From: Mesorhabditis belari
Taxonomy: Eukaryota; Nematoda; Chromadorea; Rhabditida; Rhabditidae
DNA: 64,000 nt
Assembly (NCBI GenBank): GCA_958450365.1
Contig: CAUEEP010000743.1
Coordinates: 7,022,501-7,086,500, forward strand
Direction: 5' to 3'
A program made the position numbers and the translations under genes. How positions within the stretch are numbered: the first letter of the stretch is position 1; the number at the start of each line of letters is the position of its first letter. This document shows positions 11,183 to 26,192 of this stretch, piece after piece. The notes beneath the pieces are model-generated. The model was not told the origin of the DNA and made no database searches. It worked only from the letters and a program-made list of their open reading frames with translations.

Positions 11183-12993
11183 TTATGATTCACTTTTCAT
11201 TTTGATCAGATTCTCAAACGTTTCTATGCTTGGCGTCCACACGGCGCTTTGCTTAGCAATCTGAAATTCATAATTGAAATTGAAATTAATTGAAAAATTT
11301 AAGATTTAAGATTTTATTGATAGAATCTAGAGCTTTAAAAGTCTAGAATAGAGGCTAAAACTTTAAAAATCTCACCTTTCTCCCATCGGAAAGTCGAAAA
11401 GATCGACTGTATTGATCACTGTCGGTTCGCCATGTCATTTCCACGATCGAACGAGTTCCTATCAATGTGTCAATGTCATGTTAAGTCGATTTCTTCTTTG
11501 ACTTGTCGAGAATTTGATACTATTTAATGTTTATGGATTAAAGATTTAAAATGTTTTGGGATTGACCAAATGTTTTGGGCAACGCATGATTTGTATTGCA
11601 ATGGCGCAGCCGCTAGCGCGCTTGTCTACGGCCCACACGATCTGGGTTCCGGTTTAATCCACTCAATGTTGAAAAAGTACAGACAGACAGACACTGCTCT
11701 TTTATACTGTATTGTTCGACTGTATTGATCACTGTCGGTTCGCCATGTCATTTCCACGATCGAACGAGTTCCTGTCAATGTGTCAATGTCATGTTAAGTC
11801 GATTTTCTTTGACTTGTCGAGAATTTGATACTATTTAATGTTCATGGATTAAAGATTTAAAGAAAAATTGTACTGTGGTTTAGAATGAAGAAAAATCCGA
11901 AGTTGCATTCAAGCAAATGAACCAAGTGAACCAAAATAATTGGGGTTTCTTCATTTGATATATTTTAGCAAATTAAACATTTAAAAGAATAATGCAATAC
12001 CTGTTTTTTGATCGTACTGAGCGACTCGAAGAACGGGCGGGATTTGGGTGGGCAGTGGGACGGCGTGAGCTTCGAGCAGATCGCTCAACCCCTGAATATA
12101 GGCGATCGCTTGCTTCAATGTGTCCACCTAAATTGCCTCTCAGTGAAAGATCAAATTCAAATGAAAGATCAAAATTTCGCACTTACTTTTGATAATTTCT
12201 TCTCAAATGGTGTCTCCGGTAGATGGCATCGCAAAGATTCAAAACCGTGGTTAATGCTGAAAGAATGTTTTGGAGAATTGAAAGTTACCGTATTTCTTCG
12301 AATAGAAGACTGGATAAAGAGTATGATCGCGTACTCCTGCGTAGCAGCCCTTTTTAAAATTTCTTTTCTGCATGAAAGCTTTCAATCAAGTGCTATAGAG
12401 CTGGAAAATGACTCAAAAATACCACATGAGCTAACAGATTTTTGAGCCATTTTCCAGCTCTATAGCACTTGATTGAAAGCTTTTATGCAGAAAAGAAATT
12501 TTAAAAAGGGCTGCTACGCAGGAGTACGCGATGATACTCTTTACCCCGGCCTTCTATTCGAAGAAATACGGTATACTACCTCCTCATTCGTTTCCTTTCT
12601 CGATCATTCGCGGCTTTCCGTCTTCTCGTCGAGATTCGTCTCTTGTTTATTGGAAAATTGTAATCTAAAATTGATTATAAGGAATTGATTATAAGGAATT
12701 AAAATGATTATCAAAAGATTACTTGTTGGATGATGAGGTGGGGACGAAGTGGATGATGAAGAGGTGTCACCACAATCTCTCAACATTGGCATATAGACGA
12801 ATGGGTCAGTCTGTGGACAAGAGATTGCTTCAGTGAATTGTCTGAAAGATTGCTTCAGTGAATTGTCTGAAAGAAAATTGATTAATTCTAGATAAATGAA
12901 ATTGCAGAGAAAAAAGACTGACGGTATTGGGTAGAGTTGAGTCTGAAAAGAGAAATGGTCGTTGCCATGTCGCACGTAAATCTCGTTGTCCAT
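11183..12993 (-). CDS. bHLH transcription factor, PTF1A/FER3-like
   Basis: Seven exons (minus): 12993-12923, 12841-12723, 12664-12580, 12256-12187, 12127-12001, 11458-11376 and 11260-11183; 210 aa with consistent phases. The bHLH domain is at about residues 75-135: basic region RRKAANDRERKRMRSINHGF, helix 1 FESLRCHLP, loop ETPFEKKLSK, helix 2 VDTLKQAIAYIQGLSDLLEA. The basic-region Glu/Arg residues (RERKR) that contact E-boxes are present. By eye it is closest to PTF1A/FERD3L (C. elegans hlh-13 group); achaete-scute is the main alternative. After the domain comes a short tail with WTPSIETFENL. Exon 6 is duplicated at 11706-11865 (see findings), and exon 2 has a duplicated acceptor. Intron 3 holds a foldback element. 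Confidence 0.88.
11399..11865. repeat. Duplicated bHLH exon 6 with its 3' splice site, flanking a SINE
   Basis: About 150 bp at 11399-11550 and 11712-11865 are near-identical direct repeats. They cover the intron end, the acceptor and most of exon 6 (GTTCGATCGTGGAAATGACA on the minus strand). An S1 SINE sits between them. Only the copy at 11376-11458 continues into a complete exon in the correct phase. The other copy is truncated by the SINE junction. Confidence 0.85.
11570..11706 (+). mobile_element. tRNA-derived SINE, family S1
   Basis: Second copy of the element at 6643-6790, here on the plus strand. It carries the A-box-like TGGCGCAGCCG, a slightly decayed B box GGTTCCGGTTT, an (ACAG)n segment, and the end CACTGCTCTTTTATA. 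Confidence 0.75.
12286..12574. mobile_element. Foldback element in bHLH intron 3
   Basis: Near-perfect palindrome with arms of about 130 bp. Its ends read TTACCGTATTTCTTCG and CGAAGAAATACGGTA. The ACCGTATT terminus resembles those of families A and B elsewhere in the window. Confidence 0.85.
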
Positions 12994-13157
12994 TTCTGAA
13001 AGAAGTTAAAGATAAAGCTAACTTAAAGCTGTAAAGTTAAAGCTGTAAAGTTAAAGCTGTAAAGTTAAAGCTGGAAAGTTAAAGCTTAATTTAAAGCTTA
13101 ACCCATTCGAAGCCGCAGCGTTTTTTCTTTTTTTTCGTCTACGGACCAAGCCCTTTT

Positions 13158-13394
13158 TTGACATTTTTGACTCCGGAGCAGTTTATTTATGGTTGGAAAG
13201 ATGTAAGAGAGTCTCCTACACCATTTATTTTTGATGAAGAACGATTTGGATTTGACTTCAGTACTTTTCAAGATCCTATCGATTATTGTTCTTATTTTAT
13301 CGACGACAATATTTTAGTAGGCGAATCTAATAAACATGGAAAAAGGAAAACAAACTGGCAGGATTATTCGCTGCAAAAGTTTCGAATGGGTTAA
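13158..13394 (+). CDS. Orphan ORF of 78 codons, unknown
   Basis: A single open frame starts MTFLTPEQFIYGWKDVRESP and has balanced, protein-like composition. It lacks recognisable splice partners, and I do not recognise a family. It could be a detached exon, a retroposed fragment or chance. It is included because its composition differs from the low-complexity surroundings. Confidence 0.25.
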   Translation: MTFLTPEQFIYGWKDVRESPTPFIFDEERFGFDFSTFQDPIDYCSYFIDDNILVGESNKHGKRKTNWQDYSLQKFRMG

Positions 13395-14584
13395 TTTAAA
13401 GTTAATTTAAAGCTAATTGTTCAACGATTTGGTTTTAAAAAGCTTTCTGTCTAATAAAACAAGATAATCAAAAAAATAGAGATGGAATAGAATAAGGAAA
13501 AAAAAAGTGAGCTGAGCATATGGATTGAAGTGGGTGCGAAGGGAGGCATTGTCTTGATGGGATGGAGTCCTTAAGGGGCCACGTGCATAACCATTGAATG
13601 GGGATGAGATTGGTGTGTCCCTTTCAGATCATTACCCAATTTCGTGATGTGATCCGATTTGTAAACACGACATATCACGTATCGGCTTAGGGGAAGCCGT
13701 TACGCAATCCCCATTCTCACCCCCAGCTGCTTTACATTTTATTTACCTATCTGGAAAATATTGGCTGGGCTAGAAAGAAAAAGATTGCTAGAAAATGAAT
13801 GTAGATTTTTTTGTGTGTGAGATTTCAAGGCGAATCATCTTTATCTATTAAAGAAATCTGATGTTTATAGATTAAGCAAAAAGAAAAAGCAAAAAATTAT
13901 TTGATCAAAAAGAATTTTTTAATTATTTTGATGATAGACAAAGATAGACACGTAATCATCGAATCATTCAATCATTTTAATAAAAGACAAACGAGAAATA
14001 GTTATAATCAATTAATTAGACAATAGAAATATTAAAGAAACATCAGTTTTAAGTTGAATAAAAGCAGATTGATTTGAATTGAAGGCTCTTTACGGATAAG
14101 GGGTTTTTGGTCAATTTGCAGCTTATTTTTAAGCAACCTTAAACTTGTCAAATCTGAAAGTTTTAATAAGATTTAGATAGCTTAGAACGTTAGCTTTTAG
14201 AAACTATTTGTTTTTATCAAAAGTTATTAACAAAAGCCTGTGTAAAATCGGGTTGCAAGTTGACCAAAAAAAATTTAATCCCTTCCTCCCTTTTACCCTT
14301 CCGTTAGCCGTAAAGCATCAAATTTAAACTTTAATTTTATTTATTACTTGTAAATAAATAAATAAATCTAATTTAATCTTGAAAATCTGCTTTAAAAAGT
14401 GTAAATGATTGGGTTTTTTTGATTTGATTTTGAAAATGGTATTTACGGAATGAAAGTATAATTTATTCGACACGAATAATGAATTATAACACAACGGAGG
14501 AGAATTACAACACAACCTTTATCCCTAATTACCCCTATTACCCAAATGTTGCTAAGAAAAAACCCATAATAATGGGAAAAAGAA

Positions 14585-14690
14585 CCAAACTTTCGGGATC
14601 GAACCCTTAACCCCCCGACTAGGAGACAACACTCCTATCCGGTCGGCTACGACAGCTGTACAAGACTTCTATCCGGTCGGCTACAACGGT
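14585..14690 (-). mobile_element. tRNA-derived element, family S3
   Basis: The minus strand has the A-box-like TAGCCGACCGG and an exact B box GGTTCGATCCC about 45 nt apart. Part of the head (GTAGCCGACCGGATAG) is repeated upstream at 14668-14690. It is similar to 57761-57834. It is not a true tRNA because no 7-bp acceptor stem closes it. Confidence 0.6.
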
Positions 14691-15076
14691 ATTGGAATGA
14701 AAAAAAAACCCCAGGAATCACCTTGGGTTTATGAGATTATATTCTAAAAAAAAGGTGTTGAAAAAGAAATTTCAATGCACTCAATAAATCAAGCTATCGA
14801 CACGACTTCTGAAAAAAAAAAAAGGAAAAAGATAAGAAATAAAGCTGTGAATCGGGAAAAGCGCATATAGCAAACATTCTTTTTGCAAATTTTTAAATCT
14901 CAAAAAGATTTAACTGTTTAGTAGTCTCAAATCATTTTTTATTCTATCCCATGTTTTTTATTTTACAATAAATTGTTCATTGATTTCAATTCTTCACCAA
15001 CAAATATTTGTGTGATTTGAAAAACAGAAAGAAATGTTTACTGAATCATTTGTCACCGTAGTCAATTTGTAGTCAA

Positions 15077-15256
15077 CAATCAACCATTCAAGGCACTGTA
15101 TTCTAAAAGTTATTCCGTCTAGTCGATATTGACACTTTGACTTTGACAAGAGACTGGACTTTGACAAGAGACTAGACTTTGACTTTTTTAGCTACCGTAT
15201 CAAGCCTTTCGAAAGGTACATCGCTTTCACGAGACGTCGATCGATAGACTTATTTT
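15077..15256. repeat. Partial duplicate of a KLF exon/intron
   Basis: Closely matches 17166-17325, covering part of the KLF exon at 17272-17380 and the following intron. It contains an extra internal duplication of TTTGACAAGAGACT and lies outside the gene, downstream of its stop. It is a non-functional segment copy. Confidence 0.85.
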
Positions 15257-15672
15257 CATTTATTTCAATTCTTCACTGACAAATATATGTGCAATTTCGA
15301 AAAACAGAAAGAAATGTTTATTGAATCATTTGTCACCGTGAAATTTGTGACTGAATCAATGAAATGATTTTTTTGAAAGGATCATTCTCCTGTAATTCTT
15401 TTTGAAATGGAGAATTTAAGCTTCCAAATGTTTAGAATTAAAAAGCTATATTCTTTTATAATATTTCTTTTTTTTTTTTTTTTTTAAAAAGCTTTCTAAT
15501 TTTGAATAGAAAAATGAGAAGAAAGAGAAATACTCGTGAAGAAGTGACACTCGATATTCACAAAATAAATTCACAGGGGATTTATTAGGACTAGAAAGTA
15601 AAGACCTAGTAAAATAAACAAAGAAAATGATCTCTAGATTGAGTTTGTGATATGTGAAATGAAAGAAATCAT

Positions 15673-15949
15673 ACCGTAAATACTGGAATAGTACCCCACC
15701 TTCATAATGACGGGGCGGAGCGTTGCGTAGTCTAGCTTTGAACGAGTTTTTCTCGACACTGGTTTACGGTACAATCCTCGTTTAGGTATCAAAAAATAGC
15801 CCTGAATTTCAGCTATTTTTTTGATACTAAAGACGCATTTTTTGAAAGTACGGGCGCTTTAAAAAAAATGAAATACTAAAAAACTAAAAAACTTTTGCGA
15901 CTACCCGACTGTACGAGGGCGGTGGGGTACTATTACAGTATTTACGGTA
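15673..15949. mobile_element. MITE family B, copy 1
   Basis: Terminal inverted repeats ACCGTAAATACTG(T/G)AATAGT and ACTATTACAGTATTTACGGT. The interior contains a shorter palindrome around GGTATCAAAAAATAGC. Same family as 25750-26024, 26489-26722 and 30322-30624. Confidence 0.85.
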
Positions 15950-16145
15950 GTTTCTATTCGAAAAATGAGATATAAGTCAAAGTGAAGCACCATTCAACGA
16001 GTGAGAAATGTGACCCGATCATCTTCTTTTTTTTTTCTTTTTCTATACATTTTCATTCAAATCTTCACAATAAATAGTTTTTTTCTTTGTGTAAGATTGG
16101 AGAATGAAATTAGGATAGGAGGATGGGATTTGATGGATTGGAGAG

Positions 16146-20377
<4,232 letters not shown>

Positions 20378-21380
20378 CTTATCGAAAAATGAGCGTTCAT
20401 AACTTAACAAAATTGTTTCAAAAGAATTTCTGAAAGGAAATGTTGTCTGGGATTGTCTGGGATTTTTTGCCAAATCTCGATCTCCAAAAAAGTCTCCAAA
20501 AAAAGAACTAAGGCAAAGAATCAATTTCAGAATCTTCTTCAAAAGACGCGCGGTCATGCGGTAAGCGAATGAAAAATGACCTTCGCTGTGCTGATCAATA
20601 TCACAAAACTTAAAGGAGTGTCACAGTGAAAAGAAAAACGAGTGAAGAGGGAGAAGAGGATGAGCGGGGAGAAAATGGGGGTGGCAATGAAAGGAAAACG
20701 GGACAGAGCAGCCGCTGCGGGACGGTAGGGATGGGGGAGGGGAGGGTGTGGTGGGTGGGGACGGGCAGACTTCGAGACACGAGCCATCCCCCCCTTTTCT
20801 AGAGAACCATCATCCCTTCCCTTTTCCTCCAAAAGAAACAATCTGCGAGTGTACAGCCTTTTTGAGATTTAGAGAATCGACGATTTAGAGAATGGAAAAT
20901 GGACGAAGAAAGACTAGATTGGAGACAGCCAATGATCCTCTTTGATTTCAAAATTTCAGGACAATCCTCTTAGCTTTAAAACAGTAATCCTTTTAGCTTT
21001 AGAAGGTTTGAAAATGAGCCGCAAATCAAGCACAATGACCACTGAGTTTCCGTTCTTTTTTGTGCGCACAGGGTGTGGAGATGGGGAGATGTTTTTTGGT
21101 GGGGAAACGCCCTATCCCTTTTTAACCCTACCCTCACCCCAATGCATGTTTTGTCTTGTCCGTTCATTCATTTTTTTTTCCTTTAATCTCCATCTCCATC
21201 TCCTTCACCACACCTCTCACACCCAAAAATGCAAACTGAGCATCAACGTCATTAGACTCTTCTCGTGTTCTCGACTTTGTCTCACGTGATCTCCAATCAC
21301 TTTTCATTCAATTTAGCGAACTCTTTCTTATTTTTAGAAAATCTTCAATCAATTTATTCATCCCATCTGATTCTTTAAGC

Positions 21381-21510
21381 ATTTTAAATAATAAAGATTG
21401 AAGGATTTTAAATAATAAAGATTGAAGGATTTTAAATAATAAAGATTGAAGGATTTTAAATAATAAAGATTAAAGGATTTTAAATAATAAAGATTAAAGC
21501 ATTTTAAATA
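21381..21510. repeat. 24-bp minisatellite
   Basis: About five direct copies of ATTTTAAATAATAAAGATTG followed by AAGG or AAAG, decaying at the right end into ATTTTAAATAATGAA units. Confidence 0.9.
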
Positions 21511-22194
21511 ATGAAGCTTCTTTCATTTTAAATAATGAACATTCTTTCATTTCAAAATTCTTGCTAAAATTAATTCATTTTTGAAGAAATTTCATGACCT
21601 TTTCTGGTCTTAAAAAGTCATTGCATTAAAAGGTTAATAAGGGAAGAAAGATTGTGGAAAAACATGTAGAGAAAAGTAGGGGAAATGAAGGAATAGAAGA
21701 AGGGATAAAGAGCTGAAGGGGTGAAGGGGTGAAGGGTGAAGAAGACAGGGGAAAAGGGTGATTCATTTCGTGATCACTGTAAAAACTAGCTGAGCGGAAA
21801 GGGCAAATCCATAAGGAAAAACTAAAGACGGCAAGAAAAGACGTAGTGAGGCTGCCACCGTTTTCGCAGATGGCTGAGAAATTGTTTTCAAAAAAGTTCA
21901 TCCCTTGACCTCACTATCAGAAAGATGACAGGAAACGATTATCGATAGAAATGGGGTGGAATTTTCGATCGGAAAGCATTTCTCTTTCGGGAAGATTTTG
22001 TGAGGAGGCTGTCTTTAGAGGAAAAAGGAGACAAAATACAGCTAATTTGATTAAAGAGGCAGCAAAAGGGGGTGACCGTCCCCCTCAACCATCACCGAAC
22101 ACTCGATCTACCCCACTCTCTCAAACATTGCTCAGTGAACTTGTTTGTAGAAAAAAACTATCCCCTTTTCGATCCTAACTACATATTATTGATT

Positions 22195-22345
22195 TTAACA
22201 ATTTCTAAACAATTTCTAGACTTTCTAAACAATTTCTAAACGATCTCTAAACTTTCTAAACTTTCTAAACAATTTCTAGACTTTCTAAACAATCTCTAAA
22301 CAATTTCTAACCCTTCTAACCAATTTCTAAAATTTCCAAACAATT
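22195..22345. repeat. Degenerate AAACAATTTCT repeat
   Basis: Direct repeats built from AAACAATTTCT and AAACTTTCT units with several variants. Confidence 0.8.
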
Positions 22346-22984
22346 TTCTAAACAATTTCTCCAAATTCCAAGAATTAATGAACTTTTTCGAGAAAGGAGA
22401 GCTAAAATAAGCAAATTTTTAAGGAATCTATTCGTTGAATTGAATGGATTTGTTGGCATTTCATCAAATCGGTTTAAAACAATGTTCGATTAAAGGAAAA
22501 ATTGAGCGAATCCGTTTTGAAGAGTCGTTTTTTTTTTTGGAGAGGCAGAGGGGAAGAAGATAACGAATGGGCGAGGTTTTGGCCGACACGATCGCGAATT
22601 TGGAAATTCCCCGCACACACAACACTTTTTTTTTCGATCAGCCGGTCTCTGCTCATTGGGAATGGCCATTAAAGAATTGGGCTGTAAAACTAAAAAAAAA
22701 AGGCGGTTCATCGATAACTGAAAAATGTTTTTGGAAAATGGGTAAAAATTGGTAGATTGGTGGCAAGTTAAAGCTGAAATTTTGTGCTGAAAAACGACGT
22801 GCTTTGAAACGTCTATCAGTTCTTTATGTTTTTGTGAAATCTTTAGATTAACTCGACCAATGAGTCAGCAAGATTTTGATTCAAATTCTGGGAAAATTAC
22901 GTGTGAGAAGTGAAGAGTAAAGAAAAGATAAGCACATTGGCTTTAAAAAAAACTCGCAAAAGAAGCTAACGAGTGGACGAGAGT

Positions 22985-23216
22985 TTATGAAAATATAAAT
23001 ACAAATATCTTGATATAAATATTGATATAAATATTGATATAAATATTGATACAAATCTTGATATAAATATTGATACAAATCTTGATATAAATATTGATAT
23101 AAATATTGATATAAATATTGATATAAATATTGATACAAATCTTGATATAAATATTGATATAACTCTTGATATAAATCTTGATATAAATATTGATATAAAT
23201 ATTGATACAAATCTTT
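22985..23216. repeat. 12-bp ATAAATATTGAT minisatellite
   Basis: Roughly twenty 12-bp units (TATAAATATTGA, with ACAAATCTTGA variants). Minus-strand translation gives an artefactual YQYLYQDL repeat. Confidence 0.95.
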
Positions 23217-23739
23217 AAAAGCTTTCATTGAAGTAAGATTTGATATATTGAAAAGAACTTGTTTCTTATTAGCATCAAAAAAGAAGAGAGCACGTGTGAA
23301 TGAACGAGAAAAGGATGATGATCTGGTCGGTACAGTATTTGAGAATCTTATTTGGAGGAGAAATGGGGGAGTGGGGGATGGGTGTGGTCGCGAGACAAGA
23401 AGAAGAGGAAAAAAAGGAAAGGGAACATGTGGGTGATGGGCGGAAGGGCTACCCCTTCATCCCCCTCGCCCCCCTTCAACTCCTTCCTCATTTTCAATGA
23501 TCATCATCTCATCTAGATGTGTGGCTGTTACCCCCGAAATTCCAATATCAAGCAGTGCTTTGAGATCTGTTTATATTAAGTCACTAAGCTTGGCTGAATA
23601 TCTTTAAATTTCACAACCTTATGTATAAAAATATTCAACCAATGAGACAAACGGTTACTGGACTAGCTGCTCACACACAAATTACGGTGAAGAGTTATAT
23701 TAGTCAATCCGACGGGGACGTCGGTCGTTCGTCGCTGGA

Positions 23740-24025
23740 GGGCAGTCGGTAGCACGCATTTCTACCGCCCAGCGCGCACTACAGCCCAGCTGGTCCGAGT
23801 TCGACCCCCGCACTTGGGAGTATTTGATTTATTGGCAATTGGTTATTGGTTTATTGGATTTGAAAGGCTATTTTCTATTTCACACAACTATTTTATATTA
23901 TGTTTTATTCATATTTATTTATCTTTATATTTCGAAACTTTAAAAAAAAAATTCCAGCTGTTTGGCCCAAAGACGGCTGAGTACGAACGGACGGACAGAC
24001 ATTTATTGGATATATATTATTCAAT
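23740..24025 (+). mobile_element. tRNA-derived SINE-like element
   Basis: The head has GGCAGTCGGTAGCACGC and a B-box-like AGTTCGACCCC. It is followed by an AT-rich body, CAGCTGTTTGGCCC, and a (GGAC/AGAC)n segment near 23990. The bipartite structure (tRNA-like head, unrelated body, short tandem tail) fits a SINE. Only one copy is in the window. Confidence 0.45.
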
Positions 24026-24488
24026 AAATGTTATGTAAACTTTGTGAAAGTGTAAAGATGCGGTGTTCATAACATGTGATAGGGTCACAGTTGGGGTCGA
24101 GCCGTTCACAACGCTCTTTCCCTCCCCTTCCCCTCCCCTCATTCGCCTCCTTTTTCTTCACCCCATCATCTTGTTGTGATCTGGGAGAGCAGTCTGCAAA
24201 TAGAAAGCGAAGAAGTACATGAAAAGAGGCACACATACAGATTGACTGCCTGGGAAGAAAAGGTGATGGAACTAAAGAGGCGTTTCCTTTTCCCTAATCG
24301 GGCCATAGTGAGGAAGCGATTCAATGAATATCACCTGCTGGTTTGAAAGTTGGGAATTGAAAGTTGAATTGAAAGAATATGCCAAGAATTAGTTGCTAAA
24401 GCATTTTGAGTATCGATTTTAAAGGAATCGCTTGATATTTGCGCTTATAAAGTTACGGTAATCTTTTTTGGAAGCTTTACATCTTTTG

Positions 24489-26192
24489 ATGACTGACGAG
24501 AAAGTGACCGATTTTCAAGAGATCGCCGTTGTAAGTGCTTGTTTTTTTCTTTGAATTTTTCTATTACGATTCTATTACCGTATTTTCTCTAATAGTAGTG
24601 CACCCCGGCGAGCCGAGTTGGTGACGATTTTACGGTTTCCAAGCTTTTGCAGAAGCTCAACACTCTAATCTCTCACAAGATCTCATCGTCAGCTACATTT
24701 TCCGACCCCACATCGATAGGTTCTGATAAGCGGTTCTCGAGATTTCCAGGAATTTAGTCGAAGCTTTTGGTGCACTACTATTAGAGAAAATAAGGTATTC
24801 TAAACTTTATTTCCTTAAGAAATTATTCATTCTAAAACATTTAACTTCTTGAAAATTGATTGTGTCTTTAGACGGAAAAGCCGTGTGGACCGAGTGAACA
24901 TCGTCTCCAATACTCCTATAAATTCTCGTGTTTCTTTCGACCAGCCGGTGATTTTAGCTCTGAGAACTATTCGAGATATGTTCAACCGATTGCCATCGTG
25001 AATAGTGTCGAGCAATTCTGGAATGTTTACTGTCATCTAGTTCGACCTTCAGGTGGTGATAGTTTGAAATTTTTGAAATCTAGATATAAAATACCAAAGA
25101 TCAATTCTAGATTTGAATATTGATTGAATAGATTTGAATAGATTCAATAGATTGAATTGAATTTGAAATTTGAAATTTGAATACAATTCTAGATTTTCTA
25201 GATTTGAAGAAAAGAGGGGAAATTCATTTTTTCAAAAAAGATATCAATCCAACTTGGGAAGCGGAAGAGAATAAAAAAGGCGGAAAGTGGATTGTTCGAC
25301 TTCAGAAAGTAGGTTTAATGATTCTAAACGGATTTCAACAAATGATCTATTGCTGATCTATTGCTTGATCTATTGCTTGATCTATTTCTTCATCTATTGC
25401 TTTATCTACTTAAGGGATTATGTTCACGAATTTGGGAAAATCTATTATTAGCGATGATTGGAGAGCAGTTTTTGGTTGGGGACGAGATTTGTGGAGCTGT
25501 TTGTAGTGTGCGAAATGCTGAAGCAATTCTAAGCTTGTGGAACAAGTTAAAATCAAAAAAAAATTATTGCTTTTATCGCTTGTTTCAGATCAGCTGATAA
25601 TCCTGGTGTGTTGAATCGTTTACGAGAAGTGCTTGGTCGAGTGCTTTGCCTTCCCGCGGATACAATGATCGAATACAAATGTCATGATGATTGCTTGAAG
25701 TTGGTTTTTTTGTTTTCGATAGTGAAACGTTTATGTACTGATTCTAACTACCGTAAATACTGTAATAGTACCCCACCGCCCTCGTACAGTCGCGTAGTCG
25801 CTAGTCGCTAAAAGGTTTTTAGTATTTCATTTTTTTCAAAGCGCCCGTACTTTCAAAAAATGCGTCTTTGGTATCAAAAAATAGCTGAAATTCAGGGCTA
25901 TTTTTTGATACCTAAACGAGGATTGTACCATAAACCAGTGTCGAGAAAAACTCGTTCAAAGCTAGACTACGCAACACTCCCCACCGTCATTATGGGAGTG
26001 GGGTACTATTACAGTATTTACGGTAGTTTTTAAGTGGAAACGATTTTGAAAGCTTTCAAAGCTATCAAGCTAATCAAATTGTATTATAGATCAAAGATTG
26101 CATTATAGATCAAAGATCAAAGCTTCTTTAGAGATCAAAGCAACTACCGACATGCAAATCGAAATGTTTACTTGTATAATGAAGTCATTTAG
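24489..26192 (+). CDS. eIF4E-homologous protein 4EHP (EIF4E2 class)
   Basis: Six exons: 24489-24530, 24872-25052, 25202-25308, 25415-25545, 25589-25699 and 26132-26192; 210 aa, phases agree. It is an mRNA cap-binding protein of the translation-repressor class rather than canonical eIF4E. The core has EHRLQYSYKFSCFF, NSVEQFWNVYCHLVRPS, DLKKRGEIHFFKKDINPTWE, NKKGGKWIVRL, RIWENLLLAMIGEQF and DEICGAVCSVR. The first cap-stacking position, normally aromatic within FWYSRR, reads FSCFFRP here, which is unusual. The second aromatic, Trp in PTWE, is present. The last exon (DQSNYRHANRNVYLYNEVI) is placed by phase only. In C. elegans this class is ife-4. Intron 1 carries a family A MITE and intron 5 a family B MITE. 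Confidence 0.9.
24577..24796. mobile_element. MITE family A, copy 1
   Basis: Ends ACCGTATTTTCTCTAATAGT and ACTATTAGAGAAAATAAGGT are inverted repeats. The interior has GTGCACC(CC) and AAGCTTTTGCAGAAGC blocks and GATCTCATCGTCAGCTACA. Located in 4EHP intron 1. Confidence 0.9.
25750..26024. mobile_element. MITE family B, copy 2
   Basis: Ends ACCGTAAATACTGTAATAGT / ACTATTACAGTATTTACGGT. Located in the last intron of the 4EHP gene. It includes the internal palindrome GGTATCAAAAAATAGCTG. Confidence 0.9.

Larger units (their letters stand above)
12994..16145. other. Intergenic region upstream of the bHLH gene and downstream of KLF
   Basis: Contents: a 13-bp array near 13021-13085 (GTTAAAGCTGTAAA units); an orphan open frame at 13158-13394; a less AT-rich block at about 13540-13740 with E-boxes CACGTG at 13580-13585 and CAGCTG at 13724-13729, plausible promoter sequence for the bHLH gene; a tRNA-like element at 14585-14690; a partial duplication of KLF sequence at 15077-15256 flanked by direct repeats (14974-15059 and 15268-15340); and a MITE at 15673-15949. 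Confidence 0.5.
20378..24488. other. Divergent intergenic region, KLF to 4EHP
   Basis: About 4.1 kb with no supported gene. It holds CACGTG at 21283-21288, minisatellites at 21381-21510, 22195-22345 and 22985-23216, and a tRNA-derived element at 23740-24025. Open frames at 20554-20841, 21951-22178, 22490-22755 and 23248-23500 lack splice logic and known motifs. An upstream KLF exon could still hide here. Confidence 0.45.

Noticed and set aside
22881..23228. Minus-strand ORF of repeated YQYLYQDL
   Set aside because: Direct translation of the 12-bp ATAAATATTGAT minisatellite, with no splice or start context.
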